Of a stretch of 64,000 nucleotides of DNA, positions 33,239-42,573 are shown one piece after another. Positions within the stretch are counted from its first letter, which is position 1; every line of letters starts with the position of its first letter. A program made the position numbers and the translations under genes. Below the pieces are notes generated by a model that worked only from the letters and a program-made list of their open reading frames with translations, was not told the origin of the DNA and did no database searches. The stretch spans positions 1 through 64,000 of the forward strand of contig CAYQKY010000022.1 in assembly GCA_964418125.1 (NCBI GenBank), read 5' to 3'. This DNA comes from JACJXW01 sp964418125. Lineage in GTDB: Bacteria > Bacteroidota > Bacteroidia > Chitinophagales > Saprospiraceae.

Positions 33239-33401
33239 TTGACAATTTCCCTGAGAGGAAGAGAGGTATGTTATTCGAAATGAAGGATTTATGCTAAGGA
33301 AAGGCCGCGTTTTTTGAAAAACAGGCGTGTAAAACCTCCGTCGTACTGTCCTTTTTTTTGAATAAAAAGGGAGTAACTTTATGGCGAAAACCCTGTTTGG
33401 G

Positions 33402-33448
33402 CTGAGCTAGTGGCCAGGCGACTTAAAGTCGACTGGCCACTAGCTTGA
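33402..33448. terminator. Long bidirectional hairpin
   Basis: GCTAGTGGCCA (33406-33416) pairs perfectly with TGGCCACTAGC (33434-33444), with further pairing outside (GGCT/GAGCC) and a GACTTAAAGTC palindrome in the loop. It lies between the converging SPOR and lipoprotein genes. Confidence 0.65.
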
Positions 33449-33523
33449 GCCCCCCTGCCTCCGGCTTCTGAATAGCCGAAACTCTCTGCCTGCCATGCCA
33501 TTCAAAACCCGCAGACATAAACC

Positions 33524-34051
33524 TTACTGCAGCGCCCGGAAAGTCATATCCAGGCGCGTATCGTAATTCAGGCTGGGGGAAAAGGCCAGAAAAAAGACCA
33601 CCTCCAGCCTGAATTTTTCCCGGATAAGGTCCCGCCGTACGTTGCGCAGGCCGGGCAGCAGGTCGATGCGGCTGCCGGGGCGGTCGATCTGCAGGCGGTC
33701 GATGTAGAATACCTCGTCAGCCTCCGTACAGGGGCGGGCGGTATCGGGGCAAAGGCGGATGGAGATTCGGTTCAGGAAATCGTAATTGAACCCATCGAAG
33801 GAAGTCAGCCGGGCTGAGATCGGGGCGATCTCGGTGATCGTGGCCGTATCCACATTATTCTCCTGAAGGTAAAAGTCAATATTGGTGTTGATGCCGCGCC
33901 GGGCCAGCGTGAACGGCAGCGTAAAGCTCTGCCCGGCGGGGATGAGCAGCTCAAAATTGGGGTAGAACATCTCAAAGAGCGGCTCGCGCTGGTCTTTGGT
34001 GCAGGCGCCGGCCAGGACGATGGCGAGTATGCCGATCCATAATTTTTTCAT
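33524..34051 (-). CDS. Hypothetical lipoprotein
   Basis: 175 residues with a lipoprotein signal (MKKLWIGILAIVLAGAC, Cys17). The mature part is mostly beta-strand (FELLIPAGQSFTLPFTLARRG) and ends FRLEVVFFLAFSPSLNYDTRL. It has two further cysteines (ISIRLCPDTARPCTEADE) that could form a disulfide. The family is not recognised. It stands alone, between a terminator hairpin and the divergent GCS2-CBS gene. Confidence 0.7.
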   Translation of the reverse strand: MKKLWIGILAIVLAGACTKDQREPLFEMFYPNFELLIPAGQSFTLPFTLARRGINTNIDFYLQENNVDTATITEIAPISARLTSFDGFNYDFLNRISIRLCPDTARPCTEADEVFYIDRLQIDRPGSRIDLLPGLRNVRRDLIREKFRLEVVFFLAFSPSLNYDTRLDMTFRALQ

Positions 34052-34252
34052 AGGTTCCTTTCTGAATTTTCGTTTTTTTCGGGCTACAGCCTTTTTTTTT
34101 CAAATTACTCCTATCTTGAGGTAGCAATCTCCTCGTTTAGGGAATGTTTGGAAGTGTCTCCCGGCACTATGTGTACGGGGCGGGGCTATTTCGGCTTCAA
34201 AAGTACCACCTCCGGCCATACTCTATTCAAAGCTAAAAAACTTTGCATAACA

Positions 34253-36184
34253 ATGGGCGAACAAAAAGTATCCCTGGTCAAGGATGAAATGGCCATGCAG
34301 CAATTCGTCAAAAAACTGCTGCGCGACGTTCAGGCGTTGGAATACATGCTCGAAAACGACTGGTTTGAAAATGATATTGTCCGCATCGGAGCAGAACAGG
34401 AGATGTGCCTCGTCAACGCCAAAACCTTCAAGCCGGCGACCATCGCCATGGAGGCACTGGAAACAATGAAGGATTATGACTGGGTGGAGACCGAGCTGGC
34501 CAAATTCAACCTGGAGACCAACCTCACTCCGCGCGTCTTCGAGGGCGGGTGCCTCAGCCTGCTGGAAGAGGAAAACAGTGAAAAGCTGGATAAGATCCGC
34601 GAGAAACTGGCCCTCCTCAATTCAAAGCTCATCTTAACCGGCATCCTGCCCACCCTGCGCAAGTACGACCTGGAGATGGACAACCTGACGCCCAAGAAGC
34701 GGTATTACGCTCTGATGGAAGCCATCAACAGCCAGCTTATCGGCAGCGCTTACGAACTGCGCCTGTCCGGCATTGACGAATTGCTGGTCAAGCACGATTC
34801 TCCCCTGCTGGAGGCCTGTAATACCAGTTTTCAGGTACACCTGCAGGTAGCGCCGGCCGATTTCGTATGCATGTACAATATCGCCCAGGCCCTGGCCGCC
34901 CCGGTCATGGCCATTGCCGCTAATTCACCTATCGTTTTCGGCAAACGACTCTGGCACGAAAGCAGGATCGCTCTCTTTCAGCAGGCCCTCGACATCCGCA
35001 CCACCCATGACCACATGCGGGAGCGCAGCCCCCGCGTGAGCTTCGGCACCGGCTGGCTCGACAAGTCCATCATGGAGATCTACAAGGAAGACATCGCCCG
35101 CTTCCGGGTGCTGCTCAGTGCCGACGTAGATGAAGATTCGATCCGGATGGTGGAACAGGGCAAGGTGCCCAAATTGCGGGCCCTGCAGGTCCACAACTCC
35201 ACCGTCTACCGCTGGAACCGCCCCTGCTACGGCATCAGCGAATCGGGAAAGCCCCACCTGCGAATAGAGAACCGGGTGCTGCCTTCCGGCCCGACGGTTG
35301 CCGATGAGGTGGCCAACGCCGCCTTCTGGCTGGGCGCCATGATCGGCATGCGAAAACACTGTAAGGACATCCGCAAGCAATTGTCCTGGGAAGATGTGCG
35401 CGACAACTTTTCCAAAGCCGCCAAGTTCGGCATCGATTCCACCTTCAACTGGTTTAAGGACAAAAAGGTGTCGCCCTGCGACCTTATTCTGCAGGAGTTG
35501 CTGCCTATCGCCCGCGAAGGGCTCGAGAGCCGGAAAGTGTCCCCTAAGGATATCAGCACCTACCTGGGCATCATTGAAGAACGGGCAAAAAAGCATATGA
35601 ACGGCGCCCGCTGGCAGCTACGCGCCTTTACCAAACTCACCAAGGAAGTAACACGGGATGAAGCCCTCAGCGTGCTGACTGCCGCCATAATCGAGAACCA
35701 GGAAAAAAATGAGCCCGTCCACAAATGGAAGCTGCCGGAAGCCAGCGACCTTCCCGATTACAAACCGGCAAAACTGCTGGTTGATGAATTCATGGAGACC
35801 GACCTATTCACTGTACAACAGGATGATCTCATCGAGCTGGTCGCTGAACTCATGGACTGGCGCAAGGTGCGGTATATGCCTGTAGAAGACTCCAAAGGCC
35901 GCCTTGTGGGCCTTATCACCTCCCGCTTGTTGCTGCGCCACTACGCCCAGCGCAATAAGCTGAACAGCAAAAAGGCTACCTGCGCCAAAGATATCATGGT
36001 CAAAAGGCCCATTACCATCGGCCCCAAGGCCACCATCGTACAGGCCATGACCACCATGCGCGACAATAAGATCGGATGTCTGCCGGTCGTGCAGGGGGAA
36101 GAACTGATCGGCATCATTACCGAGATGGATTTCCTGCGCATCTCCGGCCGGTTGATCGAAAGGCTGGAGAAGGAGGAGGAATAG
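34253..36184 (+). CDS. GCS2-family glutamate-cysteine ligase-like protein fused to CBS pair
   Basis: 643 residues from MGEQKVSLVKDEM. Residues 30-470 are a carboxylate-amine ligase domain of the GCS2 type: GAEQEM at 46-51, NLTPRVFEGG, SFQVHLQVAPADF, and IENRVLPSGPTVADEVANAAF. A CBS pair fills the C-terminus (MDWRKVRYMPVEDSKGRLVG, then DIMVKRPITIGPKATIVQAM and NKIGCLPVVQGEELIGIITE). GCS2 proteins couple an amine to a glutamate carboxyl with ATP. The CBS pair suggests control by adenine nucleotides. The partner substrate is unknown, and glutathione synthesis is not proven. Confidence 0.86.
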   Translation: MGEQKVSLVKDEMAMQQFVKKLLRDVQALEYMLENDWFENDIVRIGAEQEMCLVNAKTFKPATIAMEALETMKDYDWVETELAKFNLETNLTPRVFEGGCLSLLEEENSEKLDKIREKLALLNSKLILTGILPTLRKYDLEMDNLTPKKRYYALMEAINSQLIGSAYELRLSGIDELLVKHDSPLLEACNTSFQVHLQVAPADFVCMYNIAQALAAPVMAIAANSPIVFGKRLWHESRIALFQQALDIRTTHDHMRERSPRVSFGTGWLDKSIMEIYKEDIARFRVLLSADVDEDSIRMVEQGKVPKLRALQVHNSTVYRWNRPCYGISESGKPHLRIENRVLPSGPTVADEVANAAFWLGAMIGMRKHCKDIRKQLSWEDVRDNFSKAAKFGIDSTFNWFKDKKVSPCDLILQELLPIAREGLESRKVSPKDISTYLGIIEERAKKHMNGARWQLRAFTKLTKEVTRDEALSVLTAAIIENQEKNEPVHKWKLPEASDLPDYKPAKLLVDEFMETDLFTVQQDDLIELVAELMDWRKVRYMPVEDSKGRLVGLITSRLLLRHYAQRNKLNSKKATCAKDIMVKRPITIGPKATIVQAMTTMRDNKIGCLPVVQGEELIGIITEMDFLRISGRLIERLEKEEE

Positions 36185-36398
36185 GGAAGGCGGAAGTCAG
36201 AAGGCGGAAGTCAGAAGGCGGAACATTGTCTGGCCGGGGGCGGCGGAAAGAGGGCGAAAGGGGGCCTGCACCATAAAACAAAAAACTTCCCTAACGACAA
36301 GGACGTTTGAAGTGCGAACCACCTTCCGCCTCGTCTTTGCTGCCCTCAGCCGGATAAACTTCCGATTTCCGGCTTCCGCCTTCCGATTTCCGACTTTG
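36185..36398. repeat. Gene-end microrepeat arms (GGCGGAAGTCA words)
   Basis: GGCGGAAGTCAGAA words repeat at 36188-36222, right after the GCS2-CBS stop codon. CTTCCG(A/C) words answer at 36320-36398, just before the converging stop at 36402. The arms are inverted and enclose about 100 bp without a gene. Confidence 0.6.
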
Positions 36399-36401
36399 TA
36401 C

Positions 36402-38177
36402 TCAACTTCCTCCCTCCCGCTTCGTACCTGTTTTTGGTTTCGTCACTTCCCGTTTCTGAGGCGCAGCCTTAGGCGGCGTCACCTCTCGTTTTGGGGCGGG
36501 CGCCGGCGTCGTCCGGGGTGGAGTAGGGGTTTTCGGTTTTTCCCACCGGTTTTGATGGTAATCGCGGCCCCGTTCCACTTTAGGGATCTCCCTGGTTTTG
36601 GGCGGTTCCGTTTGGGGTACCGGGCGCTTTTCCGGGGTGATCACCCGTTCGCGTTTTTGCGGCTCCTGGCGGGGTGGGGGCGCCGGTTCTACGCGTTCCT
36701 GAGGCTGCGGCTCTGTCCGTGTCCGGGGTTGCCGGACGGGCTCTTTAGGCTCGGTGCGGGTGGGCGGTTCCGGCTTGGGTACCTCGGGCTGGCGTATGTC
36801 CGGCTCGCGGACGGGCGCCTTATCCCTGGGTTCATAGGCGGGTTCCTGATAGATCTCGCGTTCCTGTTCTACCCTTCTGGACAGGCCGGTATAGCGGTTG
36901 GCGTTTTTCTCCAGGTATTCGCGCTGCGACATGGCGCGGGCAGGGTTTTCGCGGTTGAACTCCCGGCGGGCCGATTCAAAGCGGCCGTATTCGCGGAAGC
37001 GCTCCGCCAGCCGGTTATCGTCTTCGATCCAGCTGCGGGTAATGACCTCGTTGCGGCTGCGCCAGTTGGAAACGCTGGTGGTAATGCTGCCGCCTGACCG
37101 GGGGTAGTACCGGTAGTGCCGAACGAAGTGAGACGACAGGTGTGGATAATGATAGTGGTGGTAAGGATTGTAGAAGTACCAGTTGGTAAAATAGTAGGAC
37201 GGCAGGTGCAGGATGACGATCGTCCTGCCCGGGCGGAAGTAGAACCCCCAATCGTACCAGTACGGGAAGGGGCGCCAGCGCGGGTAGGTGTACCAGGCCG
37301 GGTAGCCAAACCAGTACGGGTAGTGGTAGTAATAATGGTGTTCCACTACATAAGTCTCGGCCTGTTCGTCGTAGTAAAGGTCGTCATCCGGGTAGTCGTA
37401 GAATTCGTCATCGTAGCCGTACTCGCGGGCGAATTCCTGGGCGGAAGCTTTCAGCTCTTCCACCGCTTCGGGGTTGTCTTCCAGTTCGGCTTTCCAGCCT
37501 TCCAGTTCCTGTGCATTCTGCCGGGCTACCTCCATGCTCAGGCTGTCGGCCTTATGGAGCACCATCTGCGGATCGCGGCGGTACAGGTCGCCGACCAGGA
37601 GCGTCAGCTCGATGTTGTCGGTAAGGATGGTCAGCACTTCGGGCAAGTCCAGCAGGGTGCGCAGGGCACTCCGGGCACCCGGGGGATAATCCTTCAGCAG
37701 GGCATCAAAAGCCTCATCGGCCGAGCGTTGCAATTGGATGATCTCTTCCAGCAGGGGCAGGTACTGCATGCCGGCGCTCATGGCATTGTCCGCCACGGCT
37801 TCCGGATAATCCCCGAGAATATTTTCGATATTGCTGCGGGAACCCCGGCCTTCCGTTACCAGCCGTTCCACCAGCCCCGGATAGCGGGTGACGTCCCAGA
37901 TCATTTCCTGAGTGCTCTTCGGATAATCCGCCAGAAGATCCTGGAAGGACCCGCTCGTTTGCGACTGCAGGCGCTGCATCTTGATCAGGGCCTCCGGGTA
38001 TTGGCTGCTTTCCAGGATGGCCAGGCGCGTATCTTCAGGATACATCACCAGCGCGTTGACGGCGTCCTTTTCTTCTTCCGCCAGTTCCGCCAGCAGGGAC
38101 CCGCCCGGCTGGGCGGCCAGAAATACAGGGCTGTTTATCAATAACAGGAGGATTAGAAATAAAATCGGGTTTTTCAT
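36402..38177 (-). CDS. Secreted protein with Tyr/Trp/His-rich centre and Pro/Arg/Glu-rich tail
   Basis: 591 residues with a signal peptide (FLILLLLINSPVFLAAQ). Residues 25-250 are helical and acidic with repeated DYP or YP steps (MYPEDTRLAI, ADYPKSTQEMI, GDYPEAVADN, KDYPPGARSAL). Residues 270-360 are extremely rich in Tyr, Trp, His and Phe (HHYYYHYPYWFGYPAWYTYP). The tail from about 450 is low-complexity Pro, Lys, Arg and Glu. I do not recognise a family; aromatic-rich segments of this sort occur in some envelope proteins of unknown function. The gene follows a TATATTG-repeat region. Confidence 0.75.
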   Translation of the reverse strand: MKNPILFLILLLLINSPVFLAAQPGGSLLAELAEEEKDAVNALVMYPEDTRLAILESSQYPEALIKMQRLQSQTSGSFQDLLADYPKSTQEMIWDVTRYPGLVERLVTEGRGSRSNIENILGDYPEAVADNAMSAGMQYLPLLEEIIQLQRSADEAFDALLKDYPPGARSALRTLLDLPEVLTILTDNIELTLLVGDLYRRDPQMVLHKADSLSMEVARQNAQELEGWKAELEDNPEAVEELKASAQEFAREYGYDDEFYDYPDDDLYYDEQAETYVVEHHYYYHYPYWFGYPAWYTYPRWRPFPYWYDWGFYFRPGRTIVILHLPSYYFTNWYFYNPYHHYHYPHLSSHFVRHYRYYPRSGGSITTSVSNWRSRNEVITRSWIEDDNRLAERFREYGRFESARREFNRENPARAMSQREYLEKNANRYTGLSRRVEQEREIYQEPAYEPRDKAPVREPDIRQPEVPKPEPPTRTEPKEPVRQPRTRTEPQPQERVEPAPPPRQEPQKRERVITPEKRPVPQTEPPKTREIPKVERGRDYHQNRWEKPKTPTPPRTTPAPAPKREVTPPKAAPQKREVTKPKTGTKREGGS

Positions 38178-38254
38178 AGCTATCAGGTTGGAGTTAATAT
38201 ATGCCCCTCTTTTTGGCTGAGGGATGAGCTTTTTGCCAGGTGGGTGCTCGGGGT

Positions 38255-38351
38255 GTTATATTGTTGGATTGCTATATTGCTATATTGTTATATTGCTATA
38301 TTGTTGGGCGCCTTGCCTACCATTCACTCCATCATTCCATCATTCCATTCC
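38255..38351. repeat. Tandem microrepeats TATATTGT and ATTCCATC
   Basis: TATATTG(T/C) words are repeated about six times at 38255-38306, then ATTCCATC words at 38320-38351. The two blocks are not complementary to each other. The tract lies in the upstream region of the aromatic-rich protein gene. Confidence 0.6.
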
Positions 38352-38551
38352 TATACCTTACTACCCAATTTATAGGAGAATAGTTGCCGGATATCAATGA
38401 TAAAAGTCAGTGGGAGAGGAGTTTATGCTTTCTTTAACAAAAGGGGCGTACTGCTGTACATGGCGCTTTTTCTGCCACCAAGGCACAAAAACACGAAGGT
38501 GGCACGAAGGCTTTGAGGAGCCTGGCTCCTTGCAGAGGGGGGAGTAACGAA

Positions 38552-38588
38552 AAAGGGCTATTCCTGAGGTTCTCAGGAATAGCCCTTT
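38552..38588 (-). terminator. Strong intrinsic terminator of the first surface protein
   Basis: AAAGGGCTATTCCTGAG (38552-38568) pairs perfectly over 17 bases with 38572-38588; the loop is three bases. On the minus strand it is followed by a T-rich run and lies about 105 bp past the stop codon at 38693. Confidence 0.85.
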
Positions 38589-38628
38589 GTGGCGGGTACG
38601 TTTGGGGCAGCCGCCCCCGTGCCGCCGG

Positions 38629-38682
38629 TTAAAGTTTTTGGTGGGCATTGGCCTGAAAGGGGCCACTCACCAAAAACTTTAA
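38629..38682 (-). terminator. Hairpin at the 3-prime end of the surface protein gene
   Basis: TTAAAGTTTTTGGTG (38629-38643) pairs perfectly over 15 bases with 38668-38682, 10 bp past the stop codon. A near-identical AAAGTTTTTGG stem occurs behind the related gene at 42574, which suggests a shared 3-prime end from duplication. Confidence 0.75.
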
Positions 38683-38692
38683 GCGAAAAAAC

Positions 38693-40267
38693 TTACGGCC
38701 GGGCGCTGCCTACCATGAACTTCTCGGTGAAGGTCTCTTTGCCTTGCACGTGAACGGTCAGGTAGTACATGCCGGACTGCAGCTGGCTGGTGTTGAAGCG
38801 CTCGGTCTGGTCTTCAACCTGGCCGATGCGGCGCTGCTGCACCACCTGGCCGAGGCTGTTGTGAATGCGCATCACCACCTCGTCGCCCATGAAGCCCTGG
38901 AGTTCTACGTTGAGCTCGTCCTGGACCGGGTTGGGGTACAGGTTGATGGTTTCGAAGTTTTCTGACTCAGCAGGAGCGAAGATGGTTACATCCTGCGGGC
39001 GGGCAGGAGTAGCGTCACACTCGTAGGTCAGGCCGAAGACGCCGACGGCAGCCGGGTCGGTAGTTTCTACCAGCACATAGTGCGTTCTGCCGAAGAAGGG
39101 CGTGAAGTACATCGTAGACGTACCGCCGGTACATCCTTCAGAATTGTCGGACATGCCAAGGCAGCGCAGGCGGTTGCAGTCGCCGTAGTAGACGGAGATC
39201 CTCGTGTCGAAAGCAGAAGCGCCGCAGGTGCTGATGCTCTGTATCCAGCCGCCGCTGTTCACGTCTTCCAGTACATACCATACGCCACCATAGCCCTGGC
39301 CGGGGCCGCAACGGCGGACGGCATCCGGGAATGCGCCGATGTTGGAGCCGAGCAGCGTCTCACCGCAGGTGATGGACGCGGCGTCTACACAGTCGTCATT
39401 ATCTACGGGCGGAGGCAGGTCGCCGGTAAGGGACAGGGTAAAGGCGCCGGTAGCGGAGCCAAACCCATCAATGTAGATGTAATAGGGAACGCCGGCCAGA
39501 GAAGCCCAGGTTACCTGAGATTGCGGGCCGCAGAAGTCGTCGTTTCCGGTTACGCAGGACAGAGCGCCGCAGCTGCCGGTATAAACGGCGATCTGCGTGT
39601 CAAAGCCGGAGCCGCAGAGGGAGGCCGTGATGTCCAGGCCGGTTCCGAATGTAACGTACCATACACCGCCGCCGCTGCCGTCGCCGGCGCCGCCGCATCC
39701 GGGCGGGTTGTCGTCATCGGCGGTGAGGGTATTTCCTGTTGCGTTTTCGCCAACGGTGATGGGCGTGGCGTCTACACACTCGTCATTGGCAAGGGGCACC
39801 AGTTCCTCAACCGTGAGGGTACCCGGGCAGGGGCTCGGCGGAGAAGGCCAGGTGTCGACCAGGATGTAGTACTGCGTGCCGGCGGTAAGGTTGGCGGTGA
39901 TGCTCTTTGAGCTGGCCGAACTGGAAAGGCCGCTCACACAGCTGCCACCGCTGGTGGGGCAACCGGCATAAACAGCAACCTGCGTCCAGGACTGGCCGGA
40001 GTAGGAGACAAGTACCGTCATGTTCGAGGCCGGAGTAAACGTAAACAGGGCTTCGGTACCTCCAAAATAAAGCGTGGAAGCACAGGCCGAAGCATTGCTG
40101 GAAGTAATGTCATTACCGCTGCAGTTGAGGCCGCCGGTGAAAGGCAGAGAACTGATAACGTCAGCATTAGCACAGGTAGTCGCATTGAGTTGGTAAGAGC
40201 TGGCAAAGCTCAGGGCCAGCAGGACTGCCCAACATCGGGCAATTGTCAGTAGGTAAGCTTTTTTCAT
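38693..40267 (-). CDS. T9SS-exported surface protein with repeated beta domains (paralog 1)
   Basis: 524 residues. A signal peptide precedes three related beta-sandwich repeats beginning N(D/A)(E/D)C with VGENATGNT or CGETLLGS, each having VWY, a TGLDITASLCGSGFDT-type block and NDDFCGPQSQVTW. Paired cysteines are conserved. The C-terminus LYPNPVQDELNVELQGF...FMVGSARP is a T9SS type A sorting domain. The repeats resemble pre-peptidase C-terminal-like domains that bind to surfaces or substrates; no catalytic domain is present. It is one of three paralogs in a row on the same strand. Confidence 0.85.
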   Translation of the reverse strand: MKKAYLLTIARCWAVLLALSFASSYQLNATTCANADVISSLPFTGGLNCSGNDITSSNASACASTLYFGGTEALFTFTPASNMTVLVSYSGQSWTQVAVYAGCPTSGGSCVSGLSSSASSKSITANLTAGTQYYILVDTWPSPPSPCPGTLTVEELVPLANDECVDATPITVGENATGNTLTADDDNPPGCGGAGDGSGGGVWYVTFGTGLDITASLCGSGFDTQIAVYTGSCGALSCVTGNDDFCGPQSQVTWASLAGVPYYIYIDGFGSATGAFTLSLTGDLPPPVDNDDCVDAASITCGETLLGSNIGAFPDAVRRCGPGQGYGGVWYVLEDVNSGGWIQSISTCGASAFDTRISVYYGDCNRLRCLGMSDNSEGCTGGTSTMYFTPFFGRTHYVLVETTDPAAVGVFGLTYECDATPARPQDVTIFAPAESENFETINLYPNPVQDELNVELQGFMGDEVVMRIHNSLGQVVQQRRIGQVEDQTERFNTSQLQSGMYYLTVHVQGKETFTEKFMVGSARP

Positions 40268-40669
40268 TGTTCTGGATTTAGTTAAAAATGTTTATTGCGT
40301 AAATATGGTTTACATATTGCGGCATACGATGCCTGGAAACGGGCAAACCGTTTCAGGGTTGCCATGAATTTGATCATTAGGCATTTTGGAGTTAATGTCA
40401 GTCGGGTAAAAAATATACTTTGATCGGTTCCTCGACGGCGAAATGAGAAATAATTTCACCCTGAAGGGCAATAGAAAATCATGCTATCCCGGGCGCCTGA
40501 TAGAAGCATCTCCTCAAACATGATAAATTGGATGGGGCCGTCTCTATTTCAAGGATAATATAGATGAAAATATGGTGGGGGGGAAAACTCTCATTGCTCA
40601 TTACTCGGGCTAAGATATGAAATTTTTTAATCTTTTGCCAAAAAATAAAAAAAATAACTGCCGATATTG
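40268..40669. other. Intergenic region upstream of paralog 1
   Basis: About 400 bp, AT-rich near 40610-40660. It should carry the promoter of the 38693 gene. No recognised riboswitch, small gene or clear promoter box was found. Confidence 0.4.
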
Positions 40670-40715
40670 AAAAAGGAGGAACTACCTGCCGGTTTCGGGC
40701 AGTTCCCCCTTTTTT
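40670..40715 (-). terminator. Terminator of the second surface protein
   Basis: AAAAAGGAGGAACT (40670-40683) pairs, with one mismatch, with AGTTCCCCCTTTTTT (40701-40715), enclosing an inner CTGCC/GGGCAG stem. It ends in A/T runs on both sides, so it could stop transcription in either direction. Confidence 0.8.
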
Positions 40716-40748
40716 ATTTCGGAAAGCAAAGTATGCCGTTAAATAATA

Positions 40749-42029
40749 CTACGGCCGGGTGTGTCCTATCAGGAATTTCTCGGTGAAGGTTGCCCCTCCT
40801 TCCACCTGAACGTTCAGGTAGTACATGCCGGACTGCAGCTGGCTGGTATTGAAGCGCTCGGCCTGCTCTTCGAGCCGGCTGATGTTGCGTTGCATAACCA
40901 CCTGGCCGAGGCTGTTGTGAATGCGCATGGTTACCTGGCGGCCGGCAAATCCTTCCAGCGCCACGTTGAGCTCGTCCTGCACAGGGTTGGGATACAGGCT
41001 GATGCTTTCCGCATCTTCCGCAGAAATGACGGTGGCGCCCAGCGGGCGGGCAGCGCCGGCATCGCAGTTGTACGTCAACTCGAAATCTACTTCTTCACCG
41101 GGAACGACAGGCTGTATAAGGACATAGTGCGTCCTGCCGAAGAAAGGCGTGAACAGCACCTCGGTATTGTTGTTTCCGCAGGCGTCCGGGTCATTGGAAG
41201 CGCCCAGGCAGCGCAGGTTGTTGCAGTGGTTGTAGTAAATGGAGATCCGGATATTTGTGTTGTCCGTATTGCAGGTGCTCAGGCTCTGGATGAAACCGCC
41301 GCCGCTCGGGTTGAAAGTATACCATACTCCTGAGCCGGCATCGCCGGGGGCGCAGCTGCGTACGTCATCCGGCAAGGCGTCGGCGGTGGCCCCGGAAACG
41401 GTTTCCCCGCAGGAGATCGTCAGGGCGTACTCACACTCATCGTTGACAACCGTGGCCGGCAGCGTAAAGGTAATGCTCCAGCTGTCCAGCGAACCGGAGT
41501 CGCCGCTGGCGTCGTCGTTGTAATACAAGGACCAGGCGCCGTCGGCATCGGTTCCGTTGAATATACTGAGGGCGGGGCCGGGTTGTGTGACCGAGCCGGG
41601 GCCCGGCGACGGCCAGTTATCGGTAGGGCCGTTGTTGGTCGGGGCATAGGTTCCGGAGGGGTTGGCGCCGGAGGTAGTCATGGCCGGGCCGTCATCATCG
41701 AAAACGTACTCTACATCGACAAGTTCATCGGAACTTCCTACATCCGACATCAGGACGCATTGTTGGCCTTGAGGCCCGACCAGCAGGATGTTCAGGTCAT
41801 TGGATGAGGTGTGGCTCAGGCCCGTCAGGGTAACCGTTACTTTAAGAAAGCCGTATTCGATCCCGGATACGTTGATCTCGCTCGGGTAAGGGTCGCCGGT
41901 CCCGCTGGAGCCAGGCTGCGTGATGCCCCCGCCGTTAAATGTCATTGTCGGCTGTGCAAACAGGCCCGATCCGGACAGAAGGAAACTCGAGAGAAAAAGC
42001 ACTTTCAAATTCAGGTCGAATTTTTTCAT
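40749..42029 (-). CDS. T9SS-exported surface protein with P-domain-like region (paralog 2)
   Basis: 426 residues from MKKFDLNLKVLFLSSFLLSG, a signal peptide; the frame open to 42068 is not used. Residues about 25-190 look like a proprotein-convertase P domain (VTVTLTGLSHTSSNDLNILL, then DGAWSLYYNDDASGDSGSLD and WSITF). A beta repeat as in the neighbours follows (NDECEYALTISCGETVSGAT, VWYTFNPSGGGFIQSLSTC). The C-terminus is a T9SS sorting domain (LYPNPVQDELNVALEGF to LIGHTRP). P domains usually accompany subtilases, but no protease domain is present. An adhesive or structural role is likely. Confidence 0.84.
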   Translation of the reverse strand: MKKFDLNLKVLFLSSFLLSGSGLFAQPTMTFNGGGITQPGSSGTGDPYPSEINVSGIEYGFLKVTVTLTGLSHTSSNDLNILLVGPQGQQCVLMSDVGSSDELVDVEYVFDDDGPAMTTSGANPSGTYAPTNNGPTDNWPSPGPGSVTQPGPALSIFNGTDADGAWSLYYNDDASGDSGSLDSWSITFTLPATVVNDECEYALTISCGETVSGATADALPDDVRSCAPGDAGSGVWYTFNPSGGGFIQSLSTCNTDNTNIRISIYYNHCNNLRCLGASNDPDACGNNNTEVLFTPFFGRTHYVLIQPVVPGEEVDFELTYNCDAGAARPLGATVISAEDAESISLYPNPVQDELNVALEGFAGRQVTMRIHNSLGQVVMQRNISRLEEQAERFNTSQLQSGMYYLNVQVEGGATFTEKFLIGHTRP

Positions 42030-42440
42030 TGCTTTGGGTTTATGATTTATGTGATAAAATAATTTCAAGGGTGCTGATGGCGCCGCAGAGCTATCAGCTA
42101 ATAGTTATTCTACCTGGTACTCAACAGAAAACAGGATAAGCGGGAGCCGTGACAGCTTCTTAAAAGGACGGCCAAAACTGCTCATCGGCTACTGACGCAT
42201 TTTCAGAGAGGAAGGGGAGCTACTTCTGAATTTGCTGTTTAAGAGTTTGTTTTAATGGCGCCTTTTGAACACAAAAAGGGGTATCTGCACAAACGCGCTG
42301 ATTTTTACCGGGGCTGCGTTGGTTTAAAATAAGGCTATGGAATGTACAGCACAGGGGGGGAGGGAATTCTCATACTGAACAGGAGTGCTAATATATAATT
42401 TTTTTTAGTTCCTGTCAAAAAAGAAGCGGCTAATCAAAAA
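42030..42440. other. Intergenic region upstream of paralog 2
   Basis: About 410 bp with AT-rich stretches and a G-run near 42350. It presumably holds the promoter of the 40749 gene. Nothing else was recognised. Confidence 0.4.
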
Positions 42441-42480
42441 AGAGAATCATCCCAAATTGTTCGATTCAGGATGATTCTCT
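42441..42480 (-). terminator. Intrinsic terminator of the third surface protein
   Basis: AGAGAATCATCC (42441-42452) pairs perfectly with GGATGATTCTCT (42469-42480). On the minus strand the stem is followed by a T-rich run (42431-42440 reads AATCAAAAAA on plus). Confidence 0.82.
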
Positions 42481-42514
42481 GGTTTTGCCGGAAAGAAACA
42501 GGCTTCTGCGGAGT

Positions 42515-42564
42515 GAAAGTTTTTGGTTGCTAAACCCGGGCCGGGCCATCAGCCAAAAACTTTC
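42515..42564 (-). terminator. Hairpin directly after the third surface protein gene
   Basis: GAAAGTTTTTGG (42515-42526) pairs with CCAAAAACTTTC (42553-42564), 10 bp past the stop codon. The stem copies the one behind the first paralog at 38629. Confidence 0.7.
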
Positions 42565-42573
42565 AGCAAAGGG

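Noticed and set aside
38394..38666. Small minus-strand gene of 90 codons
   Set aside because: It runs through two terminator hairpins and has no plausible protein features.
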